DNA of 64,000 nt from Mermis nigrescens (taxonomy: Eukaryota > Nematoda > Enoplea > Mermithida > Mermithidae). The notes under the pieces were generated by a model. It ran no database searches, was not told the DNA's origin, and was given only the letters and a program-made list of their open reading frames with translations. Of the stretch, positions 24,931 through 39,800 are shown piece after piece; the first letter of the stretch is position 1; each line of letters begins with the position of its first letter. The stretch spans positions 248,001 through 312,000 of the forward strand of contig JAVLUZ010000512.1 of the NCBI GenBank assembly GCA_036768485.1, given 5' to 3'. A program made the position numbers and the translations under genes.

Positions 24931-25977
24931 GAGCGTCTGAACTAACTCTTGTTAATAAGAAGGCCACAAATGGGTCTGAAAACGCAAGAACAAAATTTTC
25001 ATTGATACATCTTTCTATACCTTATTGGCAGCAGCGACCCGTTGCTTCACTATATACTAAGCAGAGGTCGAAAAACGTATTCCAGTACAGAAATTTTGTG
25101 CAATGTAGGAGTCGATCAATTTTAACTGTTTTTGGGCTTAATTCAGAACCAAGATTTGGCCGATTTGCGAGAATTTTAACGTTATTAGCATTGAAGTGCT
25201 TTGTTTACAAAATGTCCCGGGGCTCTGCCCCGGACCCCGCTTTGGCGCTTGAGCGCGCTACCCGAATCTCCCAACCGTAAAATCTCGTTGTACGTATGCA
25301 GATTTTTAGGAGGACAAAAACGGGTAAAAGGGGTAGTAGTTTCTTAAAATTTCCAGCGCTTCGCGCCGGAACTAGTTTGTTCTGTGTGATTTAAATGGTA
25401 TAAATTGAGTTTAGAGAGCAGAAACGTCAAAATTTTCCGGTGCATAGCTCCGTCGGTTACTGTTATTTCTCTTTGTATCAGCGCTAGCATTGCGTTTAAG
25501 AGCCTGAATCAGTCAAAATATTTTATTGCTTCAAACGTAATTGAGTAATTCGCAGTTTTCCTGTTAGTCCGATGTCGAAATTGTTTTTTACAAATTTGAT
25601 TATCTTCTGATCTGTCAGACTATCAGTATTCACAGAGCTACAAAATGTTTAAGGCGGAAAAGATGACTAATTTCTTGATGCTTTGAGCCACTCATGATTT
25701 CCGAGCTGTTTATCAATAGAAGAGCCGTAAATTCTACATGAAAATGGTAAAAATATCAAAAACTTTCGGCGCTTTGCGCCGCTTCACCCCTTTTGTATTT
25801 TTGATTGTCAGAAACTTATAAATCAGATAGATTATGCTACTAAAAGGTAGGAAAACTTAGTTTTACTATACATGACGTGTTACTCTACCATATCAAAGCA
25901 TTCAATGCAAAAGTAGTCTAAAAATTTTTTGTGTATGCCCTCCCGAAAAAAATTCTGGCTACGCCTCTGGAAAGGAC

Positions 25978-27840
25978 CCTGATTGAACGTCGTGGTCGAT
26001 GCTGAGCTAAGATCTTGAAAATTAGCATGACATTAATTAGCTAAACAATGTCTTTTTTCATAGTTTTCGATCAATTTCCAAGCACTTTGCAGAAACATTT
26101 GATTTTTGCTTGTTTTTACCTTTAATATGGCTTTCCTCCAAAAAAAATTTTCTACCTGAAGTGAGAAACCCTAAAACTCCCTAAGAGTACTTCTGGTTTC
26201 CTGTCTCTGGCGAACTCGTGTGTATTGCCTTATTTTTGCACATGGAGTAGGGAGCGGTTTTCACACAAAAGACGAACAGAAATAACGATTTTAGTTTTAA
26301 AAGTATTTTAAGGTATGCTACTCATTTCTGATAGAAGGTTTTTCTCGATTTCGGTCCCATTGTAAAAATAAGCAGCTTTAGCGGTACTATTTAAATGCAA
26401 TACAACTACGTTTTTCTGCTTTAATTATGGTTAAAAGTCGTTTAAAAAACATGATTTCTGACTATTCATGGTTGAAGAACGAAACTATCATTGCAGAAAA
26501 GTGATTTTAGGTCAGCAATGACAGATGCCTTATATCAGTTCCTGCGGTTTGACTGCAGTATGTGAAACTTATGTGCAATTTTTTAGAAAAATTATGCATT
26601 TCTGCTTCTCTGCTCCAAAATTATAACCTACATAGTTCGACAGACACTTCACTAATCAGAGCATTGTTCTCACATTGTTTACTTTACTTGCCGGATACTT
26701 CTCAAAATGACTAATTGTACTTACGCTCATGTCAGAAAACCTGTTTTTTGTACACCGATAACTGCATTCCGAATAAAACCTTTGAGTGAAGGATCAATGT
26801 AAATTCCGATGAATCGTTCCTACTGTACCTTTCGTATGCCAATAATAGCAGTTGGAGGAGAATGCAATATTTTCTCTTGTATTTACAAACCTATTGATAC
26901 ACATTTAATGAAACGGTACTGAAACGTACAAACATTCGGCAAAGAACAAAGTTGTGAAAACGAAAATGAGCGCATACGTAGAATTTATTTCTACGCTATG
27001 TCAGCCACTCGTCCAAAATGTGATAGGGGATAAATTTCATCGCAAATATCGCCAGAATTTGAACTAAAAGGCGTGTTTTGGCGCGTCTCCGTTATTACAA
27101 GTATGTCACACTGACTATCGCAGATTCAGGGCTTTTGTGGACGAAACTAGGTTGTTTCACGACGAAATTAATACTTCTCGATAGTATCTTAGGAATTGAA
27201 CCGTTATTGAACCTGAACGCTGAATTTTGACCGGCACGAGGCCATTGCGAGGATCTTGGAGCACTTATCTGTGTAGGTATTATTACTACTACATTGTAAA
27301 ATTTAGGACGACGTATTACGATAAGTCCGAATTATTAGGTCGTTTGTGAGACTTAGGCTAGCAGTGATATTTTATTATTCGAAACATAAAAAAGTGAAGG
27401 CGTTTGATGAAAAATTTGTTTCGCTGTCAATTATCAGCGTTTCGATTTAGTTTCAGATTTTAACTTCGTTAAATTTTATGACACTAATTTGTATTTATTC
27501 AATTTTTATTATATCCCGCTTTGCGATCATCGTTTCAGAAGAAATGTGTACAATGAGTAGTTCTGTACGTCTTTTTTGTAATCTAATTTGATATTGATAA
27601 ACTCATTCATTAGTCACTCGCTGAGATAATTTGAAATTTTTACCCTTGTTTTAATGATTTATAGAGTCTGACTTATTTAAAATGTTCTTTTCGAATCAGC
27701 TAGTTCTGAGTCAGTCCTGCTTGTCTCTCATTTGACCTTTTCATCGTAATTTTATCAGACTAAGGAAAACTTTCAAAACAAACTTTCTGTTATAACAAAA
27801 ATTCGTATTTTTTAGCCTGGTATCATCAATCGTCTGGCTA
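25978..27840. other. Intergenic or 5' region of the CABIT gene
   Basis: About 1.9 kb of mostly unique AT-rich sequence between the hAT-like element and the CABIT start codon. A polypyrimidine tract and ATTTTTTAG just before 27816 look like a splice acceptor, so a 5' non-coding exon upstream is likely. I could not identify it or a promoter. Confidence 0.4.
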
Positions 27841-30800
27841 ATGGACTTAAAGATTAGCAAGTCATTGACGTCTTCGTGGTCCATTTTCAACTTGATTAAA
27901 TGGGACACGCAAACTAATGTCCCTTTGAACGACTTTGTCCATTCTTTCTCTATACCTCATTTATGCTTGGTTACAAGCGGCCAACTTGGTACAATCGGAG
28001 CTCCTGATTCAAATAATCCCTACCTCAAACCATATCTTTACTTGCATTGCAAGAGAATGGTCAAAAAACTGATTGGCCAAGTTATTAAAACGTCAAAAGA
28101 CGGAAAATCGCTCTTATCGGTCACGGATAACATTGTTTCCGTTTCTGATCTATTCAAAGGCTATTGCCGTAAGAACATACATGTAACAGGGGCATGGGAG
28201 ATCCCTCTAACCTGATGTTAGTCGTCCCCTATTCCCTTCGAAGCGAGGAAATTTTTGACCTCCCCAATTAAAAAAAGAATGAAATTTTTGACCTTTTTTT
28301 AAGTGTTTTTTTGGTCTTTTTGTCCAAAGATTGGAGGTCTTAACCCCTTCCTCCTTTAAATGACCGGGGACCCCCATTCTAAATTTTGAGCCGTTACATA
28401 TATGCGTAAGAATGTCGTGCTTTGCAGCTTTTGTCGAAGTACATAGATGGCAATAGGCTATCAAAATGGATTAAATCAGAGCGCCCTAATTCGGCTCCGA
28501 TACCCAGGGAGTTACGCATTAAATTCTGTCCTTTTTATCGATTTTGAGCTTTAAGTCTAAATTTTATCTTTTTCCGCCATATTGCTCACAAAAAGGAGAA
28601 ATTTCGCCCTGCAGTCATATCCATGTTTATTTGTTGAACATCATTTCTGAATGGAAAGGATAAAATTATTTTAGGGAGGGAATGACCTCCAATTTTTGGC
28701 CAAAAACGGCCAAAAATTCATTTGTTTTTTGAAAATGGGGGGCAAAATCTTTTTGGGGCTTTAGGAGGATGGGGGGTCGGCCGACTTTGGGTTGGGGCAT
28801 CCCCTCTCACATATATGGTCCCACTGAAATAGGATGATTTAGCACGTAAAATCGCTTTTAGATTATACATTTTTACAATAAAATATATTTGAAGCGATAT
28901 TTAAATGTTCATGTTGTAATCGAAATCAAGAATCGTTGACTTGACATTACTCAAAAGCAAGGCCGTATTTAGAACCGCAGAGGCGGCCGCCTCCCTCCCC
29001 TTGGCCGAAAAAAATTTGAAAGGTAAGATCATGCACGGAAAGATGGAAAAATCGCATGTTTTTGTCGCAAAATCTTGAAGTTTTCGGCCCTTCGCGCCAT
29101 ATGTGAGGTATTTTTGATAATATTGACTCAAGTTCGACCAAAAACGGCACTTTTTATAGCTTTCCAAGTAAGGAAAAATTTCTTTCGAAAAGTTCGAATT
29201 GTATTATCCTTTTGGATAGCGCATGTCGAAAAACGTCGAAAAAATGTGTTTTTGCGAGCTATCCCAACGAATTTTTTAGGCATAAACTAATTTATCTTGG
29301 GGATTTGGGGGTTTAGACCCTCCAGAATCCAGAAAACCCCTAGAATTGAATTTTTATAATTTTTTGCGATTTTGCACCGTCCGACTCACAGGATTTGGTT
29401 GCTGCTCATACATGTATGATGGGCACACGTTGATGGAATTCGACAAGCATATCCTTTATATGCCATGGAATCGAATATTTTTCTCATCTAAAGTAACTAT
29501 GCGAATTGTCTGGCAAAACTTGTGACATTTTTGGACAAGAAATATTTCTAGCAAAATATAAGGTGGAAACAAATGTTTTAAGGCTTGTGCATCTTTGACT
29601 CCAGCAGGCTTCAAGCTTAATTCGTTTGAAAGAATATTTTAAGCGACTTTCATAATCGTAGCCGTTATCGGTAGAACATTCCAAAAAGCACTCCTTCATC
29701 GTCTAATTAAATGGAGCTTCACGTTCATATTGTGTTCACCATATTGTGTTTACATATTATATTTCATGTGTGATTCAGATTTTGCTGTTTATGCTTCTTT
29801 ATTTGATATCATCGGATTATTGTTGCTAGGCTATTTTGAAATTTTGTCTGAAGATGGTAAACCGGTTAATTCGACGTGTATCGAATCAGTAGCGGATTTA
29901 AACGAAAAATTTCCCGAACTGATAATTTTGCGACAAGAATGCAAATGTTATGTTGCGGATGGTTTTGATGGAGAGCTTAAGAATTTAGACAAAAAGCGCA
30001 GCCTGAAGTAAAAAGCTTGCACGGATTGTATTAGTAATTTAATACTCAAGCGCTTATTCGATATTAAGTAAATTAATATGGCTAAAACCAAATAACTTAT
30101 GACAAATGAAAGTAAAAAATGACCGTAAAAACAAAAAGAAATAATAGTTGGTAGCAACGCTTGGCCTAAAAACTCATATGGAAAGAAAAATTTGAGAAAC
30201 GAAAATAATTACAGAGACGGGAAACCCATAATCAATCCCTGCACCAGACAGGCACGTTAAGGGGGTTTGGGTTTCTAGACGTCCAGAATGAAAAGGTTGG
30301 AAGTTTTAAGGGGCAAATTGGAAATTTTCCGGGAAAAATAAGTGGCAAAAAACTATAGATTAAGTTCGCTTTTACGCAATATCAGTTTTTGAGATCATTT
30401 TGACTGAAAAAGCTCTCTGGTTGACCCCTAAACCGGCTGATCCTTCCCAGACCAGCCATGCTTTGCACCTATGGTCTGGACCTCCCAGAATTGAATTTTC
30501 GGAAAGATTTAGTTTTTTCGTGATTTTTTGATGCCAATGGATAGAGCTTGGTTAGAAACGTCGAAAATTATGCTTCGTGTCCCTCCCTCTATCAATTTTC
30601 GGCACTTTTTTACTTTTGAAATTTTTCGAACATACAGAATTCAGTCACTGCTCATATGTGGTAGCATTTCTCAAAAAATTCACAGAAAAAATTATTAGTG
30701 TAGGTTAGCTGCCTTATTTAACTGGTCTTTTGACTGCATAATCTTGTCAAAATATTAAATTTTATCGAGTTTCAGATACGTAAAAACAAACAGCTTTTAA

Positions 30801-33800
30801 TATTGTTTTATACTCTCCTAGACGGTGAATTAAGTGATAATATCGCTCCCTCATTGAATTCATTGAAAAAAGGTATGCAAAATTATAAATGCATACAAAT
30901 ATCAAGGGCTAGAATGTGATTTTACTCTCTAATAATAATAAGTAATTTATGGATTTTAGGAAATGAATTTTATACCTGGTTTTGATGAAACGATTTTATA
31001 TTTAATACACTGCTATCGATGGATTATACGCCTGTTTTTTACTTGAAAAAATAACATTTAAGGAACATGTGAAAATATCGCTTAAAGGTAAAACGTGAGT
31101 TTTCTAGAAGTGAATGAAAAACGCCATAAAGTGATGCAGCTAAGACAATATTGTTCTTAGATGTAGCTTCTTGGTGACAAAGTAATGATTTCTATAATGG
31201 GTCAATTCTGCTCATCCCATTCATTCATTGATTTTGATCCATTCATTAAGTTCTTCCTATTCTACGTTGTAGTTTTATCTGTATGAAAGTTGCGAAGACT
31301 AAGTACACACAGGGGCGGATTTAAGAGGGGCGGCCGCCCCCCTTCCCCATTGGTCCAAAATAGTTGGCGAGATAAGGAATGGATATGCAATTCGCAATAA
31401 TTTTTGGCCGTCAGTGACCATAATTTCTCAAATTTTTCTGGCGCTATGCGCCGGATGATACCTATTAATGACAGTTATTTACTTTCTTGGCGACCTGGAA
31501 GCCATTTTCTGTTCATGTAGGTTTCAAAACAATTTTAAGAGCAGAAACAGCTATTTTTGCATAGTTTTCTTCTATTTTCAATCAAAAATTTCGATGTTTC
31601 GCATCAAATGCTGTAAATACAGGAAATCAAGCAGTAAATCATGCTTCTAGACGTCTATCCGCCTTAATTTCACAAACTCTCCGGCGCTTCGCTCCAGATT
31701 TTTGTTAAAGCCAAAGAAATTTAATTATTTTTTCGCACAGAATTGTCGAAAATTTTTAAAATTTCTGGAAAAATTTATTGCGTCAAAAGTGATTTTATGT
31801 AAAAGTATACAGTGTAAAACACCGAAAAAACGCTATTTCGCGCGTTAAGGGCAAATTTTAGACCTATTTTTGACTGTTTTTGGAAAAGTTGGGATACCGC
31901 TCCCTTTGGGAAATCTTAGATCCGCCACTGAGTACACAGTATAAGATATTTAACGCAGTCTTATAAAAACGATTCAGTTCTATAAATCTAAAACGCATCT
32001 TATCCGGCATGAATGAATAACACATCTACATATATATTAAGGTCCGGAGAAGTGCTCACTATAGTAGGCCGTTTTCACTTGAGAAGACGAATATTTTTGC
32101 GTTGCTTTGATGAAAGCGGAAGCAGCATTTTTTTGAAGATGAACCAAAAGATCAAATGCAGCCCGGTGGCTCAAAGAGGCGATTTGGCTGGTGTTCACGA
32201 TGTTTCGAGTTTACTTAAAATGCGTTTACCTCTAACGGTAATGCATGAGATAATTGTCACGTATATTGAGAAAATATGATTAATAATACGAAATTTGGCT
32301 TAGAGTACTATAATCGTAATGAACTGTTAAACTTGTATTTTTACAGCGAATGCCAAGCGCACATGTGTATATTTAACACGAGGTACTTCTGTATCAATCA
32401 CATCTTCTCACGCACAGCTTCAATTTTTTTCTTTTTGAAACTAAATATCGGAAGTTCACGACTGTCTTTTATACAGTACGAGTTTATCGATTGCTGAATT
32501 TTTGTCTGAAAAGAATTGTTTTTTTCCAACGGAGCTACTTTAATATTTACGATCTGTACGTTGCTTACTACTCAATGTATATATGCATAAATGTAACGGC
32601 TCGAAATTTTGGCTGGAGGATCCTCGGTCGCTTTTAGGGTGGGGTGTAAATGATCACTAATTTTAGGCTAAAAACGGTCAAAAAATTCAATTTTGTTATA
32701 TACCAGTGGGTGGGTTAAAACGTTTTCGGTTTTGGGGGATGTGGGGACAACCAGCTTTGGGTGGGGGATCCACCATCTATCCTGTTACGTATATGTGTGT
32801 AAATATGTGCAGGGGAGGGTTTTTGCATGTAGGTGTTTGTCAGATTGAAATACTTCCTTCTATTTTTACGGATAAAAACCTAGCAGCCAATGAAAATTTA
32901 ATTGAACAACTCGTTTTTATGGAAGTTAAATCGAAACTTGCTAGTCATTTCAACTGTCTGTCGTAAGCTAAACATTCTATCATTTTAGCAAGTAACCATT
33001 GCTTTTCGATTTTTACGCTGACTAGGTGATTACAATTGTGTGAAATTTTGTTTTTAAAATACCGTTTAATCTTTGAATCGAAGTACAAAAGTCTTTTTGG
33101 TCAAAGTTAAAGTGCATTGCAGTAAACAAATTTTGATTATGTTGTAGCCAGCAGCTCAGCATTACAAATTAGGATTATATGAATTTTAATGCGTTGATTA
33201 ATGAGCTCGATTTTATAAAACACGATCACTTCTATGACTGTATGTATGTTTAAGTTTGGCTCCATATATCGTCTAAATTGATATATTGCGTATTTTTTTA
33301 GAATTGGAATTTTAAAATCTGAAAAGCTTTGGTTTTGATACTCACGAGTTGCCATTTATAATATTTTAAATCCTGGTAAATTTTGTATAGGAGGGAACAT
33401 ATCTACCGAGCATTGTCAGTGTGGGCCCGATTCAACATGTCTGGAGAGATCGGCCTGTGAGCTTTTTGAGCTTTAACTGATTCAAAAACTGCCATAAATG
33501 CTAAAAAGCGTAAAAGCTATATTAATCCACAATTTTTGGTCAATTTCAAGGTGTGTTTTAGAAATTTTGGATTGTCATCCATTTTCAGTCATTAGTCTTC
33601 CTTATTTTTCCCAAAAACTTTCCAATGTTTCCATTTTGAGGGTCTAAAGACCCATCAATGCATGTCTGGAAGGGAATTGGATTACTTAAATATTTGGCCA
33701 TCTCACACATCTATGCAAATATGTACAACGTTGCAATAATTTAGGTATTCATAGGTCAGACTAGTCTCAGGACGAATTACCGATCGCCTGCTATCCGTTA

Positions 33801-36800
33801 TAATGCCACATCAGAGCAATTTTAAATTAAATTTTTTGGAAACCGAGAAGCCACCGTGTTTGACGCTTCGATTGCGAAAAATGTTCAAGGAACAATGCGT
33901 GTTGGGCTACAGTGTACGAAAGCCTGAAGGCGACTTCGTTTGCATTCCAAATTACTCGCCCTTGAAATTGGCACCTATATACAATCAGGTAGAATGCTCT
34001 CTCTAATGGTTCATGAAACTTATTTTAAAAGTTTTTTCAATCGATCAATTTGTTTATTTTCATTAAAAATGTATTAAAAATTATACGATATAAATTAAGT
34101 TTTTGGATTTGAAAAACTCGAGCACGTATTAGTTATATTGACTGTTGGCAGCGCGCAAAATTTGAGGATTAATTCTTAAATGTCTATTCGTTTCAATTTC
34201 CAAAACAATTTATGTATGGATGATTTTGTTTTAAGACTAAAATTTCATTTTGCAAGTTACAGCTTTTTTTGGAAGTTAGGCGACGTGTAGAGTACGAAAA
34301 TTTTAAAACATGAAACGTGAGCTTTAATTAATCTCGTTTTTAGATATTAATTTAAGTGAACTAGACTCATCGGTGCCGAAATATCGCACGAAGAAAGAAA
34401 AAAATGTTTCATTATATAGATGTCAGGTCTTACCTGTATTATGGGACTGATCAGAGCTTGACTACTCTCTCATAATAAACGGACAATCATACATGTAAAG
34501 CATTGGACTTCTTGGGGATCAGCCCCAAAGATTTTTATAAAGTATTTTTGGCTCTAAAAATACATGTAACGTAACATCAAAACATTATTTTTGATATTTC
34601 TGACGATACTCGTTCTTTCTAGAACATAGAACCGTGAAGTTAATTCGGAAAATGTCAAATCATTCGAGTAAATTACACAAATTATAGTCAAAAATTGAAA
34701 ATTTGACACTCTTGGGCCAAAAGATCGCTAAAAACGCTTGAAGGAAAGCTTTGAAAAATCGAAAATTCTGGGAGGTCGGCAGTATTTTGTGAGAGGTCAG
34801 CATACATATGCAACATGCAGGCACTTAGCTGGCCTTCTGAATTTGGGGGGACTAAAATTTCGAAGTCAAACATCTCAACAAATACTTTTAGATGAATAAA
34901 AATAAAGGTGTTTTTGAGCAATTAATTCTCAGCGAAGCTCTAATTGAAGAAGAAAACATTTGAAAAGACATTAAAAAATAATTTTATGTGGAAGTGTCAG
35001 AAAATAAAACATATTTTATTTACCATATTTACACAGACTTGGACTGTTTGGAAGACAAAAGTTATGCAAAAACAATGAGTTCGGTGCGAAGAACCCGAAA
35101 ATTGTGGGCCTCTTACCTCAAAAGCATGCTAAAATCTATTCTGGCGGTCTTTCAAATACGCTTCTCAATAATATTTAATTTTTATCCTTGAGGGCATAGA
35201 TTATCTTCGGGGAGGGGGTTCACCCCTCCAGAAAAAATCCCCCCCCCCGCTGAAAGTTTTCCACCCCCCAGGATTGGCGACTTTTCAAAAGTTTCCCAAA
35301 TTTTCCTGAAAACGGTAGAAAAAGTTTTTTAAGCGTGCTTAGCTATATATTTGCTCAGAAAGGCCAAATTTTCGGCGCTTTGCGCCATATACCCATGTTC
35401 CGACCTATAAATTGTTCAATTCATTTGAATTTTTGATTTTTTCAAAATTTTTTTATGTTTTTATGCTCTAGAAAGATAGAGCATCGTCAGAAATGCCATA
35501 AACGATGTTCTTGACGCGTATCCGCCATTTTGGGACACCAAAATAGGCACTTTAAAATTTCACCCCCTTCCCCAGAATTCCCATGCTATGCATGTCTGCT
35601 TGAGGAATTACAAAAAAATACTCGTACTTTCAAAATTTAGAGGGTTAGTCCCCCCTATCCTTCCACAACTACGTGCCTGACAACATGAAAATTATTTGGG
35701 GTTCAGCGCCGTAAAAATTTTTAAAAAAGCACCCTTTTTGGGCTATAAAACGATAGGTGTTTTTTTAGGCTTCGGACAACGCTCTTTCTAGACGCTAAAA
35801 TCATAAAAAATTCGGAAAATCTGACAAATTTATAAAATATAATTAGAAAATGAGTATATGGCGCGAACCGTCGAAACTTTGACTTTTTAGCTAAAAGTTG
35901 ACTAAAAACGCTTAAAAAGCATATTTTCTATGTTTTTCGAAAAATAGACCATTCTGATGGGTCACGGCCATTTTGCGGCGAGTCACTAGTCATTCCGAGG
36001 GGGTCAAACCCCTACAAACATCCCTAAGAAAACCTTTTATAGGTCAGCCATAAACATGGAGCGTCGTGGGTTGGAGGTTCAGCATCCAGAATACGAAACC
36101 CTCATAGAAATGAATTTTTGGCAGTACGATTTGACCCTATTAGACCTCCCTCAGAAATTGGGCAACGTCTGTGATGGTCAGCCAGCAGCCATTCTGAGTG
36201 GATAAAAGCCCCGAAACCATACATATAATGGCTCAAAATTTTTGGTGAGGGTGCCAGGGCCATTTTTGGAGGGGGAAGGTTCAAAATGATCTCTAATTTT
36301 TGGCCAAAAACGGCCAAGAAATTAAGTTTTTGGCTTTGTAGGGATTTGGGGGTATGCACCCACAGAGGCTTAGACAATCCACTCCCCTTCCCCAGAAACC
36401 AAAATTACCCACCCCCCCTAAAATTCAATTTTTGTAAATTTTTCTTTTTTTCGCAATTTTTGATGCCTATGGATAGTGCTCGATGAGAAACGTTGAAAAA
36501 TGACGTTTTTTCCGCCAAACCACCATTTTTAAAACAATTTTTTGACCTTAAAAAATCTTGAGCCCCCAGAATTTTAGTGCTGCCCACCTACGGTGAAGAG
36601 ACGATTAACTTGGGTTAGGATCCCCATTCCCCTGTTAGGTGTATGCCTAGAACGCTAAAAGCACGCGTGCGGACAACTTATTGTTTTTTAAGCTTATGAA
36701 TGTCGAATTTTTTAGTATATCAGTCCAGTACACAATTTTTTAGGCCAATGTCGCCGGCCATTACGACCTCAGACGACTAAGCGAGATTTGCGACGATGCG

Positions 36801-39800
36801 CTCGTAACGTTCAGCGAAAAAATTGATTTATTAAGTAGTAATTCCGATATTTTTACCACGACGAGCAATTCGACGATGCTGGAAAAATTAGGAAAAGTCA
36901 ATGGTTTTGTTAATCGCAACGTTTCGAAAGAAAAATCGCCCGGCTTCATATCTGACGAGGAAATCGAACTTTTGTACGCTTATGTGCGTGGTTCGACGGA
37001 TGAGAGGAAAAATGAGCGAGTAACGCCACAACCGCCTCCTACGTCCACTATCCCACGTAGCCTAGCTGCTAACATGATCAGGGTTGATGAAGTAATGCAT
37101 ATTTAAATGTTTTTTGGCTTTTTATCTTCGAAAACCTTTTTTTGAAAACTTCATTTTTGGGGCTCAAAATCCATGGGTACACGTCAAAAACGGATTTTTA
37201 CGTTTTAGACGGTGCTCGTTATTTCTAGAACATAAAAACATGAGAAAATCACGGAAAAGTCGGGGGATTTTGAACAAATTGAAGAAAATATACTCAAAAA
37301 ATGAGTGTTTGTTTTGGGTCAAAATATGACTAAAATCTCATTGAAAACATGAGTTCTACGATTTTTTCTCCGGAAAATCGACAATTCTGGGGGTCAGCAT
37401 AGCACGCAGCAGCCATTTTTCATGGGTCAACCCCCCAGAATAAGTATGGTAGGTACAACCCGCACATCTATGCGGCTGTTGTGTTTTGAGGATAAATGAA
37501 TGCACGAGCAACAACTCGTCAAGCAAGTTTAGATGAAAGTTTATCTCTCCGGACTGTTCCTATCATTTTAAGCGGAAATCTCCATTTTTTATTCACAATA
37601 GCGCTTCAGCACGTAGTGTTCTCAACTTTAGCTTTTAACAACGGCCATTGACCATCTGATTTAAAGTTTTAGCCGCCATTTATTTTTCATTTCCTAATAC
37701 TCGTATTCCTGAAAATTAGACTCTAAAATACTTTGTCGAAAAATAAAATTTAATGTGAGGGAAATTGTTAGTAATAAAAATGTTTTTGCAACTTATGTTT
37801 TTACACGAATAGCTTTCTGTATTCAATTTGCTTATTCTTTTTATGTTAGCTTGTTCACTTTTTATTGATATTTCCTTTTCAGTCGTCAGGGGACTCGCCA
37901 GTCACCCTATCCTACTAAAATCAATCAATTCATAAGTGTCGTTTAAACAACAATAATTAAAAGTATCTTCTTTGAATTAATAGTATACATTTTTGGAATT
38001 AAATTGGAAAAAAATTAAATGCTGACACTAACTATTAGGGCCGTATTTAAGAGACGGGGGCGGCCGTTTCCCTTGGCCGGAAAAGATTTCTGAAAGGTAG
38101 GATAATGCACGGAAAGATGGAAAAATCGCGTGTCTTTGTCGCAAAAATCTTCAAATTTCCGGCGTTTCGTGCCGGATGTGAAGTATTTTATATAATTTTG
38201 GCCCTAGGACGACTAAAAATGACACTTTTTATAGCTTTGAGTGAGAAATAAGATTTTTTCAAACAAGTTCGAACTTTATGATCTTAATAGATAGAAAATG
38301 TCGAAAAACGTCGAAACATGCGGTTTTGGCAAGCTATCCCGACGAATTTTTCGAGATACAGGCTAATTTATGTTGGGTCCGCCCAAGCATGTAACGACTC
38401 GAAATTTTGGAGGGGGTAGCTGGCCGTTTTTTAAGGAGGGCTGGTGTGATGACCTTCAACTTTTGGCTAAAAACGGCCAAAAAAGAGACGTAAAAATGGT
38501 CGAAAATCGCCAGTTTTTCCAAAAATCGGGGTCAAAAATTTTCTGACTCTGGGGATGGGGGACGACTAACTTTAGACAGGGGATCCTCCCCCCATCCACC
38601 CTACTACTTGTGGGTCCGCCGCCCACCTTGACCGGATCCTTAATAGGGGCCTGTTTGTAAGTATATGTTAGATCTAGGTTGTAAATATTGTTTAACTTAC
38701 GTTGAGTGTAAAAACAATAATTTTTTCGCATCATTCAGTACCTCACGCCCTTCTTCAATAGCACAATGAAGAAAATGTCATTTAATCTGCAGAACAGAAT
38801 TTTAAGTACGTAGGCGAAGAACCATAAGCGTTCTTCCATCGGCGATCTAAGATTTTCGTAAGGGGCGGTCGGTACTCCAACTTTTCCCAAACAGCCAAAA
38901 ATAGCTTTGAAAATCCGTTATTTAGATGTTAAGTAGGTAGCGTTTTCCCGCAGTTTAGCATTATCTCTTTATATTCAAAGTCATCCTTGATGCAAAATGT
39001 TCCGAAAAATTATAAAATTTCCGATAATTCTACGCCTAAAAATGATTAATTCATTTTCTTAAATTCAGCTGAAGCACGACGTGAAGCACTGGAAAACTTG
39101 TGAAATTAGCACAGATAAATGTTTGGCGATTTCGATTTCTGCTCTATTACCTCTATTTGTGCACTTGGTGCAGTATATGGGCGCAGCGTTTGACGCGAAG
39201 CGCCGAAAATTATAGGAATTTAAGCTGAAAATGAGAGGAAACTATATTAAAATCATAATACGGTTCAAAATTTGAAAGATTGCAATCAAAGTTTAGAGCA
39301 ATTTTATGAATTTTTTTCAAAAACAGCAAGGCTAAATGAAGCAGGCTATAGTTGCTGAATATCGTGGAGCTCTCTGGCGGAATGTATTTATAGCCTATTT
39401 TTAAGCTGGTGCGTGAAGTTGCTTGGTGACCAAATAAATGCGCTTATTACTGTAAAACTCGATTTCTTCATTATTACTGTAAAACCTTCTGCTTTGTTTA
39501 GAGGTAAGAGCCAAAATTTTGCAGTTGAATATCTTACAACGACTTATGAATAAACAAAAAATTTGTGTTTTTGAGCTTTTCTTAACGAAATTTACACATT
39601 AAAGAAGAAAAAATTCTTAAAAATCAAATTTGAGTTCAATTATATCAAACAAATATCTTGTATAAAGACAAATAAGGCGCGAAGCGCCCAGGAAGTTTGG
39701 GTTGTTTGCTCAAAGAGTGTCCCAAAATCTATTCTATCGGTCTTTCAGATACGCTCCAAGAATCTCCAGTTTTTTCGTTCGGGGGACCCTGGTAAAAATA

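Larger units (their letters stand above)
23234..25969. mobile_element. hAT-like element, 2.7 kb, with inverted minisatellite arrays
   Basis: Ends CAAGGGCGTAGCCAGAA and TTCTGGCTACGCCTCTG form a 17-bp terminal inverted repeat with 2 mismatches. A perfect 8-bp target duplication GAAAGGAC lies at 23226-23233 and 25970-25977. The subterminal sequence GGCATATGCCC / GTATGCCCTCCCG is also inverted. No transposase is recognised. Inside are two opposed 17-bp arrays (separate entries) and hairpins of the GGCGCTTCGCGCC type at 23367-23381, 25355-25367 and 25767-25781. Confidence 0.92.

Noticed and set aside
23869..25280. Open frames coding Ser-Arg-Phe-Ser-Asp-type repeats or Glu-Asn-Arg-Asp-Gly-type repeats
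   Set aside because: They are translations of the 17-bp minisatellite, open on both strands, with no gene context.
28428..28556. An open frame reading SKYIDGNRLSKWIKSERP after a CAG, taken first as CABIT exon 2
   Set aside because: Its phase does not fit exon 1 (28168, phase 1), whereas 29830 fits in both phase and CABIT alignment (CRYFEILSED).
30826..30875. A possible small CABIT exon (GELSDNIAPSLNSLKK) between TCCTAG and GTATGC
   Set aside because: It needs a one-base leftover from exon 2, which leaves two; exon 2 joins cleanly to 32042 instead.
33391..33418. A 28-nt micro-exon in the CABIT gene
   Set aside because: Phases allow it, but exon 4 also joins directly to 33760; the simpler model was kept.
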